A stretch of 64,000 nucleotides of DNA from Acinetobacter tandoii DSM 14970 = CIP 107469 (GTDB lineage: Bacteria; Pseudomonadota; Gammaproteobacteria; Pseudomonadales; Moraxellaceae): NCBI RefSeq assembly GCF_000400735.1, contig NZ_KE007368.1, forward strand, positions 234,916 through 298,915, in the 5' to 3' direction. A program made the translations under genes and the position numbers. Below, piece by piece: positions 36,716 to 45,425 of this stretch. The stretch's first letter is position 1; the number at the start of each line of letters is the position of its first letter. A model generated the notes under the pieces. That model searched no databases, was not told where the DNA came from, and saw only the letters and a list, made by a program, of their open reading frames with translations.

Positions 36716-37672
36716 ATGTCTAAAAACTATTATGAAATTCTGGGAGTTCCACGCGATGCTCCTCCTGACCAAATAAAAAAAGCCTATCGAAAGCTGGCAC
36801 GAAAGTACCATCCCGATATCAGTAAAGAAAGTGATGCTGAAGCTCGTATGCAAGAAGTCAACGTTGCGTATGACACACTTAGCAATGAAGAGAAGAAAAA
36901 AGAATATGACTTCATCTTAGATCATCCTGAAGGTTTTTCAGGGTTTGGGGGACAAGCAGGCGCGTCTGGATTTGATGATGCTCAATTTTATCGACAAGGA
37001 TTTAATCAAGGCAGTACATCCGATTTTTCAGGCTTTGAAGACCTATTTGGTCGCTTTGGAACAGGTTTTGGCGGAGGGAATTATCAATATAAACAAAGAC
37101 AGCAATCTTTTAGAGGTGAAGACCAACATGCCAAGCTGGAAATTGATTTAGACGTTGCCTTTCATGGCACTTCTCAACAAATTACCCTGCAAATTCCAAG
37201 CATTAATGCCTATGGCGAACCCGAAGTACAACGCAAAACCCTAGAAGTCAAAATTCCAAAAGGGATGAAAGAAGGACAACAAATTCGCTTAGCAGGTCAA
37301 GGACAAACTGGTATCCGTGGTGGTGAAAATGGCGATTTATATATCGAGATTTATTACAAAGATACAGATCAATACCGTGTTGAAGGTACAGACATTTACT
37401 ACACGTTGCCTGTGACCCCATGGGAAGCCGCATTAGGACAACAAATTGAGTTACTTACACCTGCTGGCACGAAAGTTCAAGTAAACCTACCCAAAAATGC
37501 AAAAACAGGACAACAATTACGTTTAAAAAATCAAGGAATTCCCAATAAAACAGCAGGGCATTTATTCTTAATTCTAAACATTGTGAATCCACCTGCACAA
37601 AACGCTGAGCAAGAACAAGCTTACCGAGCTTTTGCTGAAGCCTTTAAGCAGTTTAAGCCTCGACAACTTTAA
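36716..37672 (+). CDS. cbpA: Curved-DNA-binding DnaJ-family protein CbpA
   Basis: CbpA is a DnaJ-type co-chaperone of DnaK and a nucleoid-associated protein. The 318-residue protein has a J-domain (YYEILGVPRDAPPDQIKKAY; HPD in KYHPDIS; about residues 4-70), a Gly/Phe-rich linker (residues about 80-130) and DnaJ C-terminal beta domains I and II, without a zinc-finger domain. This matches CbpA rather than DnaJ. The cbpM gene follows, starting 10 bases after the cbpA stop. No clear ribosome-binding site is visible before the ATG. Confidence 0.95.
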   Translation: MSKNYYEILGVPRDAPPDQIKKAYRKLARKYHPDISKESDAEARMQEVNVAYDTLSNEEKKKEYDFILDHPEGFSGFGGQAGASGFDDAQFYRQGFNQGSTSDFSGFEDLFGRFGTGFGGGNYQYKQRQQSFRGEDQHAKLEIDLDVAFHGTSQQITLQIPSINAYGEPEVQRKTLEVKIPKGMKEGQQIRLAGQGQTGIRGGENGDLYIEIYYKDTDQYRVEGTDIYYTLPVTPWEAALGQQIELLTPAGTKVQVNLPKNAKTGQQLRLKNQGIPNKTAGHLFLILNIVNPPAQNAEQEQAYRAFAEAFKQFKPRQL

Positions 37673-37682
37673 GGAGAACGCT

Positions 37683-38021
37683 ATGACAACCATTCATTAT
37701 CGAGAAATTATTTGCGACGGTTATAGCACCGCAGAGATCGTCGATGAACATCGTAGTTTCGATTTAAAACACTTTGCCGAAGCCTGTGGTCAAAGCCCAG
37801 AATGGGTTTTACAACTGTTGGAATACGATATTTTACCGACACGCCCAGAAGAACGAATTCATCAATTCTTTGGTGAAGATGTCACACGTGCGCGTAAAGC
37901 CTATCGTTTACAACGTGATTTTGATGCCAGTTTTTCAGCAGTTGCCATGATGTTGGATCTGATTGATGAAGTACAACAACTTCGTCGCCAAGTTCGGCAT
38001 GCGCATATACAAGACTCATAA
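37683..38021 (+). CDS. cbpM: Chaperone modulator CbpM
   Basis: CbpM binds the J-domain of CbpA and blocks both its co-chaperone and DNA-binding activities. The protein is 112 residues, with a MerR-like N-terminal wing (FAEACGQSPEWVLQLLEYDILP) and a helical C-terminus (VAMMLDLIDEVQQLRRQVR). The ATG at 37683 is chosen because a strong SD (AAGGAG) overlaps the cbpA stop; the longer frame from 37632 would overlap cbpA. The gene order cbpA-cbpM is conserved in gammaproteobacteria. Confidence 0.92.
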   Translation: MTTIHYREIICDGYSTAEIVDEHRSFDLKHFAEACGQSPEWVLQLLEYDILPTRPEERIHQFFGEDVTRARKAYRLQRDFDASFSAVAMMLDLIDEVQQLRRQVRHAHIQDS

Positions 38022-38110
38022 ATCCGATATACAGCCCGTTCCTTGAACTTAATTCATCATTGAGCGGGTTATTGTTCTTTTATCATTCACTTGAGAGAAA
38101 TACGGTTATC

Positions 38111-38371
38111 ATGAAAACAAAAGAATGTAACAAGAAAGTGAAACTCATGTTCCCTGAACACCGCGAAGTTATTCCTCAACTACGTCAGGATAATCCGCAC
38201 TTTGCGAAAATTTTCGAAGAACATGCCGAACTAGATCAGGAAATCTGTCGACGCGAACTTAATCCTGTCTCTCGTATCAATGATGACATTGAAGCTTTAA
38301 AGCGTAAAAAACTTCGTCTCAAGGATGAAATTTATCGCCTACTACAAGATCATACCAATTCACAAATCTAA
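38111..38371 (+). CDS. DUF465 / YdcH family protein
   Basis: A small coiled-coil protein of 86 residues. The family core is MFPEHREVIPQLRQDNPHFAKIFEEHAELDQEI followed by INDDIEALKRKKLRLKDEIYRLL, seen here in pieces, the usual DUF465 (YdcH) pattern of paired helices. The ATG at 38111 is preferred over the longer frame from 38060; an inner ATG at 38150 (MFPEH) is also possible. Function unknown. The following intergenic region has no other gene. Confidence 0.85.
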   Translation: MKTKECNKKVKLMFPEHREVIPQLRQDNPHFAKIFEEHAELDQEICRRELNPVSRINDDIEALKRKKLRLKDEIYRLLQDHTNSQI

Positions 38372-38467
38372 GTGAGTTCGGAACATGTACTGCGCTTTAT
38401 TCATCTATTTATACGTGCATTAGCATAAAATCAGATCATGCTATTTTGCCTATATAGAGCATAGAAA

Positions 38468-38505
38468 ATGAAGATGTCAGTTTCATGACATCTTCTTGTA
38501 TTTGA
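38468..38505. terminator. Hairpin terminator between convergent genes
   Basis: GAAGATGTCA (38470-38479) and TGACATCTTC (38486-38495) form a 10-bp perfect stem with a 6-base loop. T runs are short on both sides, so strength is uncertain. Confidence 0.65.
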
Positions 38506-38511
38506 TCGTGA

Positions 38512-39747
38512 TTATTTTAATTTTGTCAGTTTTTCCACTTCTTTCAAGGTGACTTTGACCCCTTGCTTAATGGGTTCGTAATCTAGGAACCAGAGTAAAC
38601 CCACATGCTGATCTTGATGTTGTTGCGCCAGCATATCAATCACGCTTTTTTCACCACGTCCCACCAAGTGGCGACGATAGAAATACAGAATCAACCAGAC
38701 CGTCGTGATCAACATCACCATCAACATTAACCAGAACCCAATTGGAGATTTCAGCCCTGGAATAAACTCAAAGTTCATTCCATATATCCCTGTCAATAAG
38801 GTTAACGGTGCAAAAATTGCGGTAATAATCGCCAAAATTCGCATGTTTTCATTGGTTTGGTTCGCAATCGCTGAAAAATGTAATTCGATTGCTGCCTGTA
38901 CAGCACTCCGTAAACGCGTCGTATGTTTTTGAATACGCTCGACATGACTGACCAAATCATCAGTACGCACCAACACTATATCGCGTTTTTCAGAGCGCTT
39001 TTTCGGTTTTAAATGGGAATAGTTTTCTACGATTTCATCACGTAATTCTTGTAAGACCTCGATTTGTTCTTCGCACAGATTTTCAATTTGCTGAAATGCC
39101 ATGTTTTCCTGTAGTAACTGATTCCATTTGGCAAAACGGCGGTGTCCTTGTAATAACTCTTGTTGCCAATATTCCACACGTCGGGTGAGTGGCACTCGCA
39201 AATCCAAGTAACCATCGACCATGGCATTCAATAAACGCAATGCTAAATCTAAAGGGCTATGTGACAGTTTACGAGGCTTGTTTTGCTCATCCATAGTACG
39301 TGCTGCAATTGAATCTATCCGTTCAATATACTGCTCGATAATTTGATTTCCTTGCTCCCGCACCGTAATCAAGACTTGTGATGTCAGAACAAAACTAATA
39401 GGTGTCGTGGAGAGTCCAAAGAAGCGCTCATGTTGCTCTAATGCTTGCTCCCCTGTCTGGATCTTGTCATCTGGAGTTATCAATTTACGGAAAATGAGCA
39501 AGTCGTAATCTTCCATTGCATCAAAAGCACATGGATGCTCCAAATTCAAAATATCTTTGACATGAAATTCATTTAAGCTCACCCCTGTCATTTCAAACAT
39601 TTGCTGCTGCCAATGTTCGGCATGATTGACCAGATCTTCACGGGTACTATCAATCCAGATGAATTCAGGCTCAACGTGGTCCAACGCCTGCTGTTGTACG
39701 TAAATATAAGCATCCGTCGGATGTTGATAAAAATAGTAGCTTTGCAT
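38512..39747 (-). CDS. CorA-type magnesium/cobalt transporter
   Basis: A 411-residue CorA family divalent-cation channel. The large N-terminal cytoplasmic domain (about residues 1-320) is followed by two C-terminal TM helices with the selectivity motif GMN in LLTGIYGMNFEF. It opens QSYYFYQHPTDAYIY and ends in a charged tail. Members of this shorter branch transport Mg2+, Co2+ or Zn2+; the ion is not determinable here. Single-gene unit with a hairpin downstream. Confidence 0.93.
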   Translation of the reverse strand: MQSYYFYQHPTDAYIYVQQQALDHVEPEFIWIDSTREDLVNHAEHWQQQMFEMTGVSLNEFHVKDILNLEHPCAFDAMEDYDLLIFRKLITPDDKIQTGEQALEQHERFFGLSTTPISFVLTSQVLITVREQGNQIIEQYIERIDSIAARTMDEQNKPRKLSHSPLDLALRLLNAMVDGYLDLRVPLTRRVEYWQQELLQGHRRFAKWNQLLQENMAFQQIENLCEEQIEVLQELRDEIVENYSHLKPKKRSEKRDIVLVRTDDLVSHVERIQKHTTRLRSAVQAAIELHFSAIANQTNENMRILAIITAIFAPLTLLTGIYGMNFEFIPGLKSPIGFWLMLMVMLITTVWLILYFYRRHLVGRGEKSVIDMLAQQHQDQHVGLLWFLDYEPIKQGVKVTLKEVEKLTKLK

Positions 39748-39892
39748 CTATCCAGTCACTCTATTCCGTCAATCTTGTTGTTTATTTCGTGAAGTTGAGT
39801 GTAATGCATTCTGCTTAGCATATTCATTTTTATCGCAATTTCACCACAAACTTTATCGCTTTATGCAGTTATTCAATAAAATACTGAGGCAT

Positions 39893-39925
39893 AAAAAAGC
39901 CCACTCAGCAGAGCAGGCTTTTTAT
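39893..39925 (-). terminator. Terminator of pnp
   Basis: AAAAAGCC (39893-39900) pairs with GGCTTTTT (39916-39923) and inner bases CTC and GAG also pair, with two mismatches. On the minus strand it is followed by T residues and lies just after the pnp stop. Confidence 0.7.
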
Positions 39926-39943
39926 TAAAAGATGATCAATGCA

Positions 39944-42037
39944 TTAAGCTTGTTCAACATCTTTCATCGTTAACTTGATACGACCACGGTTGTCGACATC
40001 TGCAACTTGTACTTTCACTTCTTGACCTTCAGATAATACGTCTGCAACGTTGGCAATACGCTCATTTGAAATTTGTGAAATATGAAGCAAACCGTCAGTA
40101 CCTGGAAGGATATTTACGAATGCACCGAATTCAACAATACGAATGACTTTACCTGTGTAAATCGTACCTGGTTCAACTTCAGCAGTCAGTGCTTGGATTT
40201 TCGCAATTGCAGCTTGTGCAGCCGCTTTAGTTTCACCAAATACGCGAACTGTACCGTTATCTTCGATATCAATTGCTGCTTTAGTTTCTTCAGTAATCGC
40301 ACGGATGGTTGCACCACCTTTACCAATGACATCACGAATCTTGTCTGGGTTGATGTTGATGACTTGGAATGTTGGTGCATGCATTGAAATTTCAGGGCGT
40401 GCACGTGAAATCACTTGGTTCATTGCATTCAAGATATGCATACGACCTGCATATGCTTGGTTTAACGCAACTTCCATAATCTCTTCAGTAATCCCTTCGA
40501 TCTTGATGTCCATTTGAAGTGCAGTAATACCGTTGGCAGAACCTGCTACTTTAAAGTCCATGTCACCAAGGTGGTCTTCGTCACCCAAGATATCAGAAAG
40601 AACAGCAAAACGCTCACCTTCTTTCACTAAGCCCATTGCGATACCTGCAACTGGTGCTTTCAATGGAACACCTGCATCCATAAGTGATAATGAAGCACCA
40701 CAAACAGAAGCCATTGAAGAAGAACCGTTCGATTCAGTAATGTCAGATACGATACGAATCACATACGGGAAGCGATCAGCCGCTGGAAGAACAGCTTGCA
40801 CACCACGACGTGCTAAACGACCATGACCAATCTCACGACGTTTAGGACCAGATTCACGACCAGTTTCGCCTACAGAGTATGCAGGGAAGTTATAGTGCAA
40901 CATGAAGTTGTCAGTTTTAGTACCCGCTAAAGTATCCACCATTAACGCATCACGTGTGTTACCAAGTGTCGTTGTCACTAATGCTTGCGTTTCACCACGT
41001 GTGAACAATGCAGAACCGTGTGCACGGTCTAATACGCCAACTTGTACGTCTAATGCACGAACAGTTTTCGTGTCACGACCATCGATACGTGGCTTACCAG
41101 AAAGGATGTTGTCACGTACAGTACGGTATTTCAAATCTTCGAACAATTCGTTCAAGTCATCAGCAATACCCGCTTCATCATTTTCAGGAACGAATTGCGC
41201 TACTGCTTCTGCTTGAATCGCGTCTAATGCTGCATAACGGTCTTGCTTAACCGCAATGGTATATGCTTCAGAAATTTTCGCTTCAAACGCTTCTTTCAAT
41301 TTAGTACGAAGGTCTTCATTTTTCGCTGGTGCAGTCCAAGTAGACTCTGTTGCACCCGCAGCAGCAGCAAATTCTTTAATTGCTTGTACAGCAATTTGCA
41401 TTTCGTCATGACCGAAAAGCACTGCACCTAACATTTGATCTTCAGAAAGTTCTTTCGCTTCTGATTCAACCATCAATACTGCAGATTCTGTACCAGCAAC
41501 CACAAGGTCAAGGTCAGATTGCGCCATTTGTTCAAAGTTCGGGTTAAGAACATATTCACCGTTGATTAAACCAACACGCGCAGCACCAATTGGACCACGG
41601 AACGGTGTACCTGCAATTGCAAGCGCGGCAGAAGTACCTAGCATTGCAGCGATGTCAGCTTCCATTGATTTGTCAGAAGACACAACTGTTGCCGTCACTT
41701 GGATTTCGTTGTAGTAACCTTCTGGGAACAATGGACGAATTGGACGGTCAATTAAGCGTGAAATTAAAGTTTCAGCTTCAGAAGCACGACCTTCACGTTT
41801 GCCATAACCACCTGGAATACGACCCGCAGCATATTGTTTTTCTTGGTAGTTAACAGTTAAAGGGAAAAAATCTTGACCCGCTTTAGCCGTTGGTTGAGCC
41901 ACAACTGCAACCAGTACAGTTACGCCGCCCATCGTGATCACAACCGTGTTTGCTTGACGTGCAACACGACCTGTTTCAAGTACTACATTGTACTGACCGT
42001 ATTGGAATTCTTTACGAATAATATTAAACATAGACAT
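39944..42037 (-). CDS. pnp: Polyribonucleotide nucleotidyltransferase (PNPase)
   Basis: PNPase degrades RNA phosphorolytically from the 3' end and is part of the degradosome. The 697-residue protein has two RNase PH domains (the second with [13 protein letters not shown]), an all-alpha linker, a KH domain ([15 protein letters not shown], about residues 555-620) and an S1 domain ([23 protein letters not shown], about 620-690). Length is close to the E. coli protein (711). ATG 42037 has AGGA 9 bases upstream. It follows rpsO with a 249-base leader that can form a long stem-loop. Confidence 0.98.
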   Translation of the reverse strand: MSMFNIIRKEFQYGQYNVVLETGRVARQANTVVITMGGVTVLVAVVAQPTAKAGQDFFPLTVNYQEKQYAAGRIPGGYGKREGRASEAETLISRLIDRPIRPLFPEGYYNEIQVTATVVSSDKSMEADIAAMLGTSAALAIAGTPFRGPIGAARVGLINGEYVLNPNFEQMAQSDLDLVVAGTESAVLMVESEAKELSEDQMLGAVLFGHDEMQIAVQAIKEFAAAAGATESTWTAPAKNEDLRTKLKEAFEAKISEAYTIAVKQDRYAALDAIQAEAVAQFVPENDEAGIADDLNELFEDLKYRTVRDNILSGKPRIDGRDTKTVRALDVQVGVLDRAHGSALFTRGETQALVTTTLGNTRDALMVDTLAGTKTDNFMLHYNFPAYSVGETGRESGPKRREIGHGRLARRGVQAVLPAADRFPYVIRIVSDITESNGSSSMASVCGASLSLMDAGVPLKAPVAGIAMGLVKEGERFAVLSDILGDEDHLGDMDFKVAGSANGITALQMDIKIEGITEEIMEVALNQAYAGRMHILNAMNQVISRARPEISMHAPTFQVININPDKIRDVIGKGGATIRAITEETKAAIDIEDNGTVRVFGETKAAAQAAIAKIQALTAEVEPGTIYTGKVIRIVEFGAFVNILPGTDGLLHISQISNERIANVADVLSEGQEVKVQVADVDNRGRIKLTMKDVEQA

Positions 42038-42068
42038 GTATTTTTTTCCTAGTTCTTGTGAACAGCTA

Positions 42069-42150
42069 TTCTAGTGGAGACCCCTAAGGTTTGGCATTCG
42101 CAACCAAAAGCTTGCGCAAATGACAAAGCTTAGAAGCCGACCTCACTAGA
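42069..42150 (-). promoter_or_regulatory. Long imperfect hairpin in the pnp leader, candidate RNase III/autoregulatory element
   Basis: On the minus strand the arms (about 42114-42150 and 42070-42102) share a 7-bp base (TCTAGTG with CACTAGA) and then blocks of paired bases (CTAAG with CTTAG, TTTG with CAAA, and CATTTGC with GCGAATG, with wobbles). This gives a stem of about 35 positions with internal loops. In E. coli pnp is autoregulated by RNase III cleavage of such a leader hairpin. The role here is inferred from position. Confidence 0.55.
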
Positions 42151-42162
42151 CACACTATTTTC

Positions 42163-42197
42163 AAACACAAAGAAGGAGCGAAACATTCGCCCCTTCC
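42163..42197 (-). terminator. Terminator of rpsO
   Basis: On the minus strand GAAGGGGCGAA pairs with TTCGCTCCTTC, an 11-bp stem that includes a G-U wobble, with a 3-base loop, and is followed by TTTGTGTTT. The wobble makes the stem complete only in the minus-strand RNA, so it belongs to rpsO. Confidence 0.78.
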
Positions 42198-42286
42198 CCA
42201 TTATCTAGACATAGCTAGATATACTTTAGTTTTCAGTAATACAGCATTTGACATGCAATAATCCGAAAATAAAAGTTTCAATCGAA

Positions 42287-42556
42287 TTAACGACGTAAAC
42301 CTAAAGCACCGATCAAAGCAACATAACGGCCATGATCTTTACCATTTAGGTAGTCAAGTAACTTACGACGTTGGTTAACCATACGGATAAGACCGCGACG
42401 GCTATGATGGTCGTGTTTATGCTCTTTGAAGTGACCTTGTAAGTCATTGATTTGAGCAGTTAAAAGTGCTACTTGAACTTCTGGTGAACCAGTGTCGTTT
42501 TCAGCACGAGCAAATTTAGCGATGATTTCTGCGCGATCTGCGTTTGTTAAAGCCAT
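42287..42556 (-). CDS. rpsO: 30S ribosomal protein S15
   Basis: S15 is a primary 16S rRNA-binding protein of the small subunit. The 89-residue protein is full length, with the family core [51 protein letters not shown] (seen in shorter parts here). ATG 42556 has a GGAG ribosome-binding site 7 bases upstream. It has a well-formed sigma70 promoter at 42648-42676, and pnp follows after a terminator-like hairpin, so pnp is probably read partly by read-through. Confidence 0.99.
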   Translation of the reverse strand: MALTNADRAEIIAKFARAENDTGSPEVQVALLTAQINDLQGHFKEHKHDHHSRRGLIRMVNQRRKLLDYLNGKDHGRYVALIGALGLRR

Positions 42557-42647
42557 TCGATTTCTCCGAGATGCTTAATAAGTTACATTTGATACGAATC
42601 AATTGATTGCTCAACTGACTGCCGTGCATCACTACAGCAAGTCGGAT

Positions 42648-42676
42648 ATTTTAAGGGAAAATGGTCATGATTGCAA
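42648..42676 (-). promoter_or_regulatory. Sigma70 promoter of rpsO
   Basis: On the minus strand TTGCAA (42671-42676) is followed after 17 bases by TAAAAT (42648-42653), close to consensus, and the rpsO ATG lies about 90 bases downstream. Confidence 0.72.
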
Positions 42677-43109
42677 AATATGCGCACTATTAAAATTTAC
42701 TAAACAAAAAAGAACCAAATGTCAGTCTTTAAATCTTCTCTCTGATTATGAAAAATCATTATCTAACAGATTAAAGGTTAAAAAATGAATATTAAATCAC
42801 ATTTTTAATGAAATTCGACTATTAAATAGCCATTTATCAGCAAAGGAAAATGTGTAATCTCAGCAAGATATTTTTTAAGCCAAAATACACAGCTCAATAT
42901 TCATTTCATCAGCTAAAATCTATGCAAATCATAAAATGCCAATGAACTCTTAGCCGTACCACAGAGAATAAGTATCGTATGACGCTTAGATACACAAAAT
43001 AATGCGCATTGCTTCTCGTTAAATACAGTTTAATAGAAGTTCCATCATATTTTTAACACTCATTATTTTGATACTTTTTGCAAATCATAAAAAATAGTCA
43101 ACTCGAAAG

Positions 43110-43140
43110 AAAAAAGCCCAAGCAGAGCTTAGGCTTTTTT
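43110..43140 (-). terminator. Intrinsic terminator, unassigned transcript
   Basis: AAAAAAGCC (43110-43118) pairs with GGCTTTTTT (43132-43140), with an inner AAGC/GCTT stem and a 3-base loop. A C/A mismatch on the plus strand becomes a U-G pair on the minus strand, so minus-strand use is favoured. It ends no known gene. Confidence 0.75.
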
Positions 43141-43268
43141 CATTGCGCTGTAGTTCTTATATTTATTGTTATAATTGTTTTAGTTATTGCGCATAATGCG
43201 CTTATTGTGACAAACAGTCCTTGTTTCCACTTTATGTCCTTATGTGTAATATTTTGCCACAACAAAAT

Positions 43269-43331
43269 TTAAAGACTAGAGGTATTTTTCCCAACCTGCT
43301 GTACGTTTTTACGCACACTGGTGTACATCAT
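43269..43331 (-). CDS. Possible 20-residue small protein
   Basis: An ATG-initiated frame (MMYTSVRKNVQQVGKNTSSL) lies between two minus-strand terminators. TTGTCC and TCTAGT, 17 bases apart (about 43374 to 43346), form a weak candidate promoter just upstream. There is no clear ribosome-binding site. It may be chance; the same transcript could simply be a small RNA. Confidence 0.2.
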   Translation of the reverse strand: MMYTSVRKNVQQVGKNTSSL

Positions 43332-43382
43332 TAACAATGAAGTACTAGAGAAAAATGTGGGGTTGAGGACAAAACTCTAGGC

Positions 43383-43423
43383 AATAAAAAAGCCCTGTAG
43401 TCTCTCCCAAAACTACAAGGCTT
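43383..43423 (-). terminator. Intrinsic terminator downstream of recD
   Basis: On the minus strand AAGCCTTGTAGT (43412-43423) pairs fully, with one U-G wobble, with ACTACAGGGCTT (43390-43401), followed by TTTTTATT. It lies 214 bases after the recD stop, so it ends either a long recD 3' leader-like tail or a separate small RNA. Confidence 0.82.
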
Positions 43424-43610
43424 AGCGGCTGTAAGTTTCCTCTTTCACCTACTTCACTGTAAGTTCGCTGTCATATTCCGACTTTGTTATTATCCTTTTG
43501 CGATTATGGCTCAACGTTCCGTGTTGTGCTCTTTATGTGAACTCATCTTCTCAGAAACCATGAGAAAGCTCTATGCGCAAATATCTTGAATCAATGTAAG
43601 CTTTTTCGTA
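43424..43610 (-). ncRNA. Candidate small RNA or recD 3' UTR
   Basis: A minus-strand stretch between the recD stop and a strong intrinsic terminator. It has no open frame of note, four GGA triplets in about 120 bases (CGGA, AAGGA, TCGGA, GAGGA), as in CsrA/RsmA-binding RNAs, and a direct repeat AACTTACAG. No clear promoter was found, so a recD 3' UTR is equally likely. No known RNA family is recognised. Confidence 0.28.
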
Positions 43611-43636
43611 CAAAGCTGCTTATTATGTAGTAAAAA

Positions 43637-45385
43637 TTAATAATCCAAGATACCTTTTATTTTTTCTAAAACCCCACTCATCCGAGTCGTCTTTTTAGAC
43701 AAAGCTTGTGCCAATGCCTGAGGATCTGCCAATACACTCACCACCGTTTTAGCACGGGTAATTGCGGTATAAAGCAATTCCTGACTCAGTAAGTTTTGTG
43801 CTTGCGCATCCAAAACTACAGCCGTATGCGTGAACTCTGAACCTTGTGATTTATGAATGGTCAGTGCAAATGCCGTTTCTATATTTTTAGGCAAACGGGT
43901 TGCCAGAACCCATTTTTCTAAACTTGGGAAATACACTTCAAACTGAGACTGTCCTTGGCGTTGCCTTTTAAAGCAAATGCCAATATCTCCATTAGACAAC
44001 CCTAATTGATAGTCATTGTAAGTCATCATTACAGGACGCCCGACATACCAGTCACCTTGTTTTGTGGTATAGCGACTGAGTTTGCTCAAGAAGCGTTGCT
44101 CAATTTGTTGATTAAGCTGTTTCAGACCAAACGCACCATGTCGAATGGCTGTGAGAATACGGTAATCATCAAAAATCTGGATAACATGCTGAATAGAAGT
44201 CTCTGGCTCTTCCGAACTCAAATGTGTTTTTAATATCTCAATATAATGCTGATAGCCCAGCATCAATTGATCATAATATTGCTCTGATGTTGGATGTGCT
44301 TGAGCAAAGTATTCCAGTTGCAATACATTCGGCATCTTGGCTAAAAGTGGTACAGCTTTAATTTCAGTCGGTGCAACCACCTGTTGGTGAAATTGTTCTA
44401 GTAATGCTTGAGGTGAAATGCTTGTTGGTGGCTGCTGAATAAATGCAGCCATTTGTCCAATTAAAGCTTCTCCATCAAAGCGTCGACTGGTCTTCAAATG
44501 TACCCGATTCTCTTGCAAAGCATTCACTTGCTGTAAATCGGCCAATACCGCCCCTACATCTACCGAAGCCAATTGATTGGCATCTCCCAATAAAATCAGT
44601 CGAGCCTGATTGGGTACAGCAGCAAACAACATACTCGCCAGATTTAAGTCCAACATCGAGGCTTCATCCACCACAATCACATCATAGGGTAATGGCTGTT
44701 CGGCATCATAGCGTGGTCGTGCGGAATGCCCTAAACCCAACAAGCGATGCAGTGTGACGGGGTTTAATTGTTTTAAAGCGGGGGTAACCAGAGGCTGCAA
44801 TATTTCATCATTTAATGCATTTTGTAGGGCTTCTTTCATACGTTGCGCGGCCTTACCTGTTGGCGCTGCCATCGCAATGCGTAAATTTGGTAAAGACTGG
44901 TTTAATACTGCAATAATACGTGCCAAAGTATAAGTTTTACCTGTCCCTGGTCCACCTGTAATAATATTCAAGGCTTGCTGGCACACCATGCTTAATGCTT
45001 GCTGCTGATGTGGATCACTCAGCAAACCGGAGTAGCCCTGATGATCAACGACGGGAACGATTTGTTGTTTTAACCTCGCCACGTGCTGTGCCAAAGTATT
45101 TTCCTGTTTCCAATAACGATATAGATATAAATACTGCGGGTCATAAATAAAAGGCGCAACACGATTTGCCACCTCATTTTCACTGATGGCCAAATGTCCT
45201 AAATTACCTACTGCATTAGGTTCTAACAGTACACAACTGTTGCCCTGTAACATTGCTTCCAATACGGACTGTATAACTGCATCTGTTTGTGGGTTTGGCG
45301 TTGCACAAAAAGGAGGCTGCTGAAGATATTGACTCCACGACTTGATCCATTCAGCATTCAATTGTAGTTCCTGCTTGTTTTCCAC
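43637..45385 (-). CDS. recD: Exodeoxyribonuclease V alpha subunit
   Basis: RecD is the fast 5'-3' helicase of RecBCD. The protein (582 residues from GTG 45385, 590 from GTG 45409) has Walker A in ITGGPGTGKTYTLARI, Walker B VIVVDEASMLDL, LLGDANQLASV, and C-terminal ALTIHKSQGSEF and LLYTAITRAK. GTG 45385 is preferred because GAGG lies 8 bases upstream (minus strand). The 12-base periodic TTATCCACA-like repeats at 45378-45410 overlap this start region. It is the last gene of the recC-recB-recD unit; a terminator lies at about 43400. Confidence 0.96.
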   Translation of the reverse strand: MENKQELQLNAEWIKSWSQYLQQPPFCATPNPQTDAVIQSVLEAMLQGNSCVLLEPNAVGNLGHLAISENEVANRVAPFIYDPQYLYLYRYWKQENTLAQHVARLKQQIVPVVDHQGYSGLLSDPHQQQALSMVCQQALNIITGGPGTGKTYTLARIIAVLNQSLPNLRIAMAAPTGKAAQRMKEALQNALNDEILQPLVTPALKQLNPVTLHRLLGLGHSARPRYDAEQPLPYDVIVVDEASMLDLNLASMLFAAVPNQARLILLGDANQLASVDVGAVLADLQQVNALQENRVHLKTSRRFDGEALIGQMAAFIQQPPTSISPQALLEQFHQQVVAPTEIKAVPLLAKMPNVLQLEYFAQAHPTSEQYYDQLMLGYQHYIEILKTHLSSEEPETSIQHVIQIFDDYRILTAIRHGAFGLKQLNQQIEQRFLSKLSRYTTKQGDWYVGRPVMMTYNDYQLGLSNGDIGICFKRQRQGQSQFEVYFPSLEKWVLATRLPKNIETAFALTIHKSQGSEFTHTAVVLDAQAQNLLSQELLYTAITRAKTVVSVLADPQALAQALSKKTTRMSGVLEKIKGILDY

Positions 45386-45410
45386 ACAGTTATCCTCAAA
45401 GTTATCCACA
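45378..45410. repeat. Three DnaA-box-like 9-mers at 12-base spacing
   Basis: TTTTCCACA (45378-45386), TTATCCTCA (45390-45398) and TTATCCACA (45402-45410) follow each other in the same orientation, exactly 12 bases apart. The last is a perfect consensus DnaA box, the first a common variant. In the recD frame they encode VEN, EDN and VDN, so the period could simply reflect the N-terminal peptide if GTG 45409 is used. Confidence 0.6.
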
Positions 45411-45425
45411 GTCTAATTTATTGTT

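Larger units (their letters stand above)
42677..43636. other. Non-coding kilobase between rpsO and recD
   Basis: No protein-coding gene of normal size is supported. 42677-43109 is AT-rich with no motif seen. The rest holds two minus-strand terminators (43110-43140 and 43383-43423), a 20-codon open frame on the minus strand (43269-43331), and a stretch before recD (43424-43620) that carries several GGA triplets and a 9-base direct repeat (AACTTACAG, twice in 36 bases) on the minus strand. Small RNAs are plausible. Confidence 0.6.

Noticed and set aside
43078..43272. 64-codon plus-strand frame in the gap between rpsO and recD
   Set aside because: It runs through an intrinsic terminator, has no ribosome-binding site, and its sequence is not protein-like.
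45378..45410. DnaA boxes taken as a possible replication origin
   Set aside because: No AT-rich unwinding region, no dnaA-dnaN context, and the boxes overlap a coding start in a rec operon.
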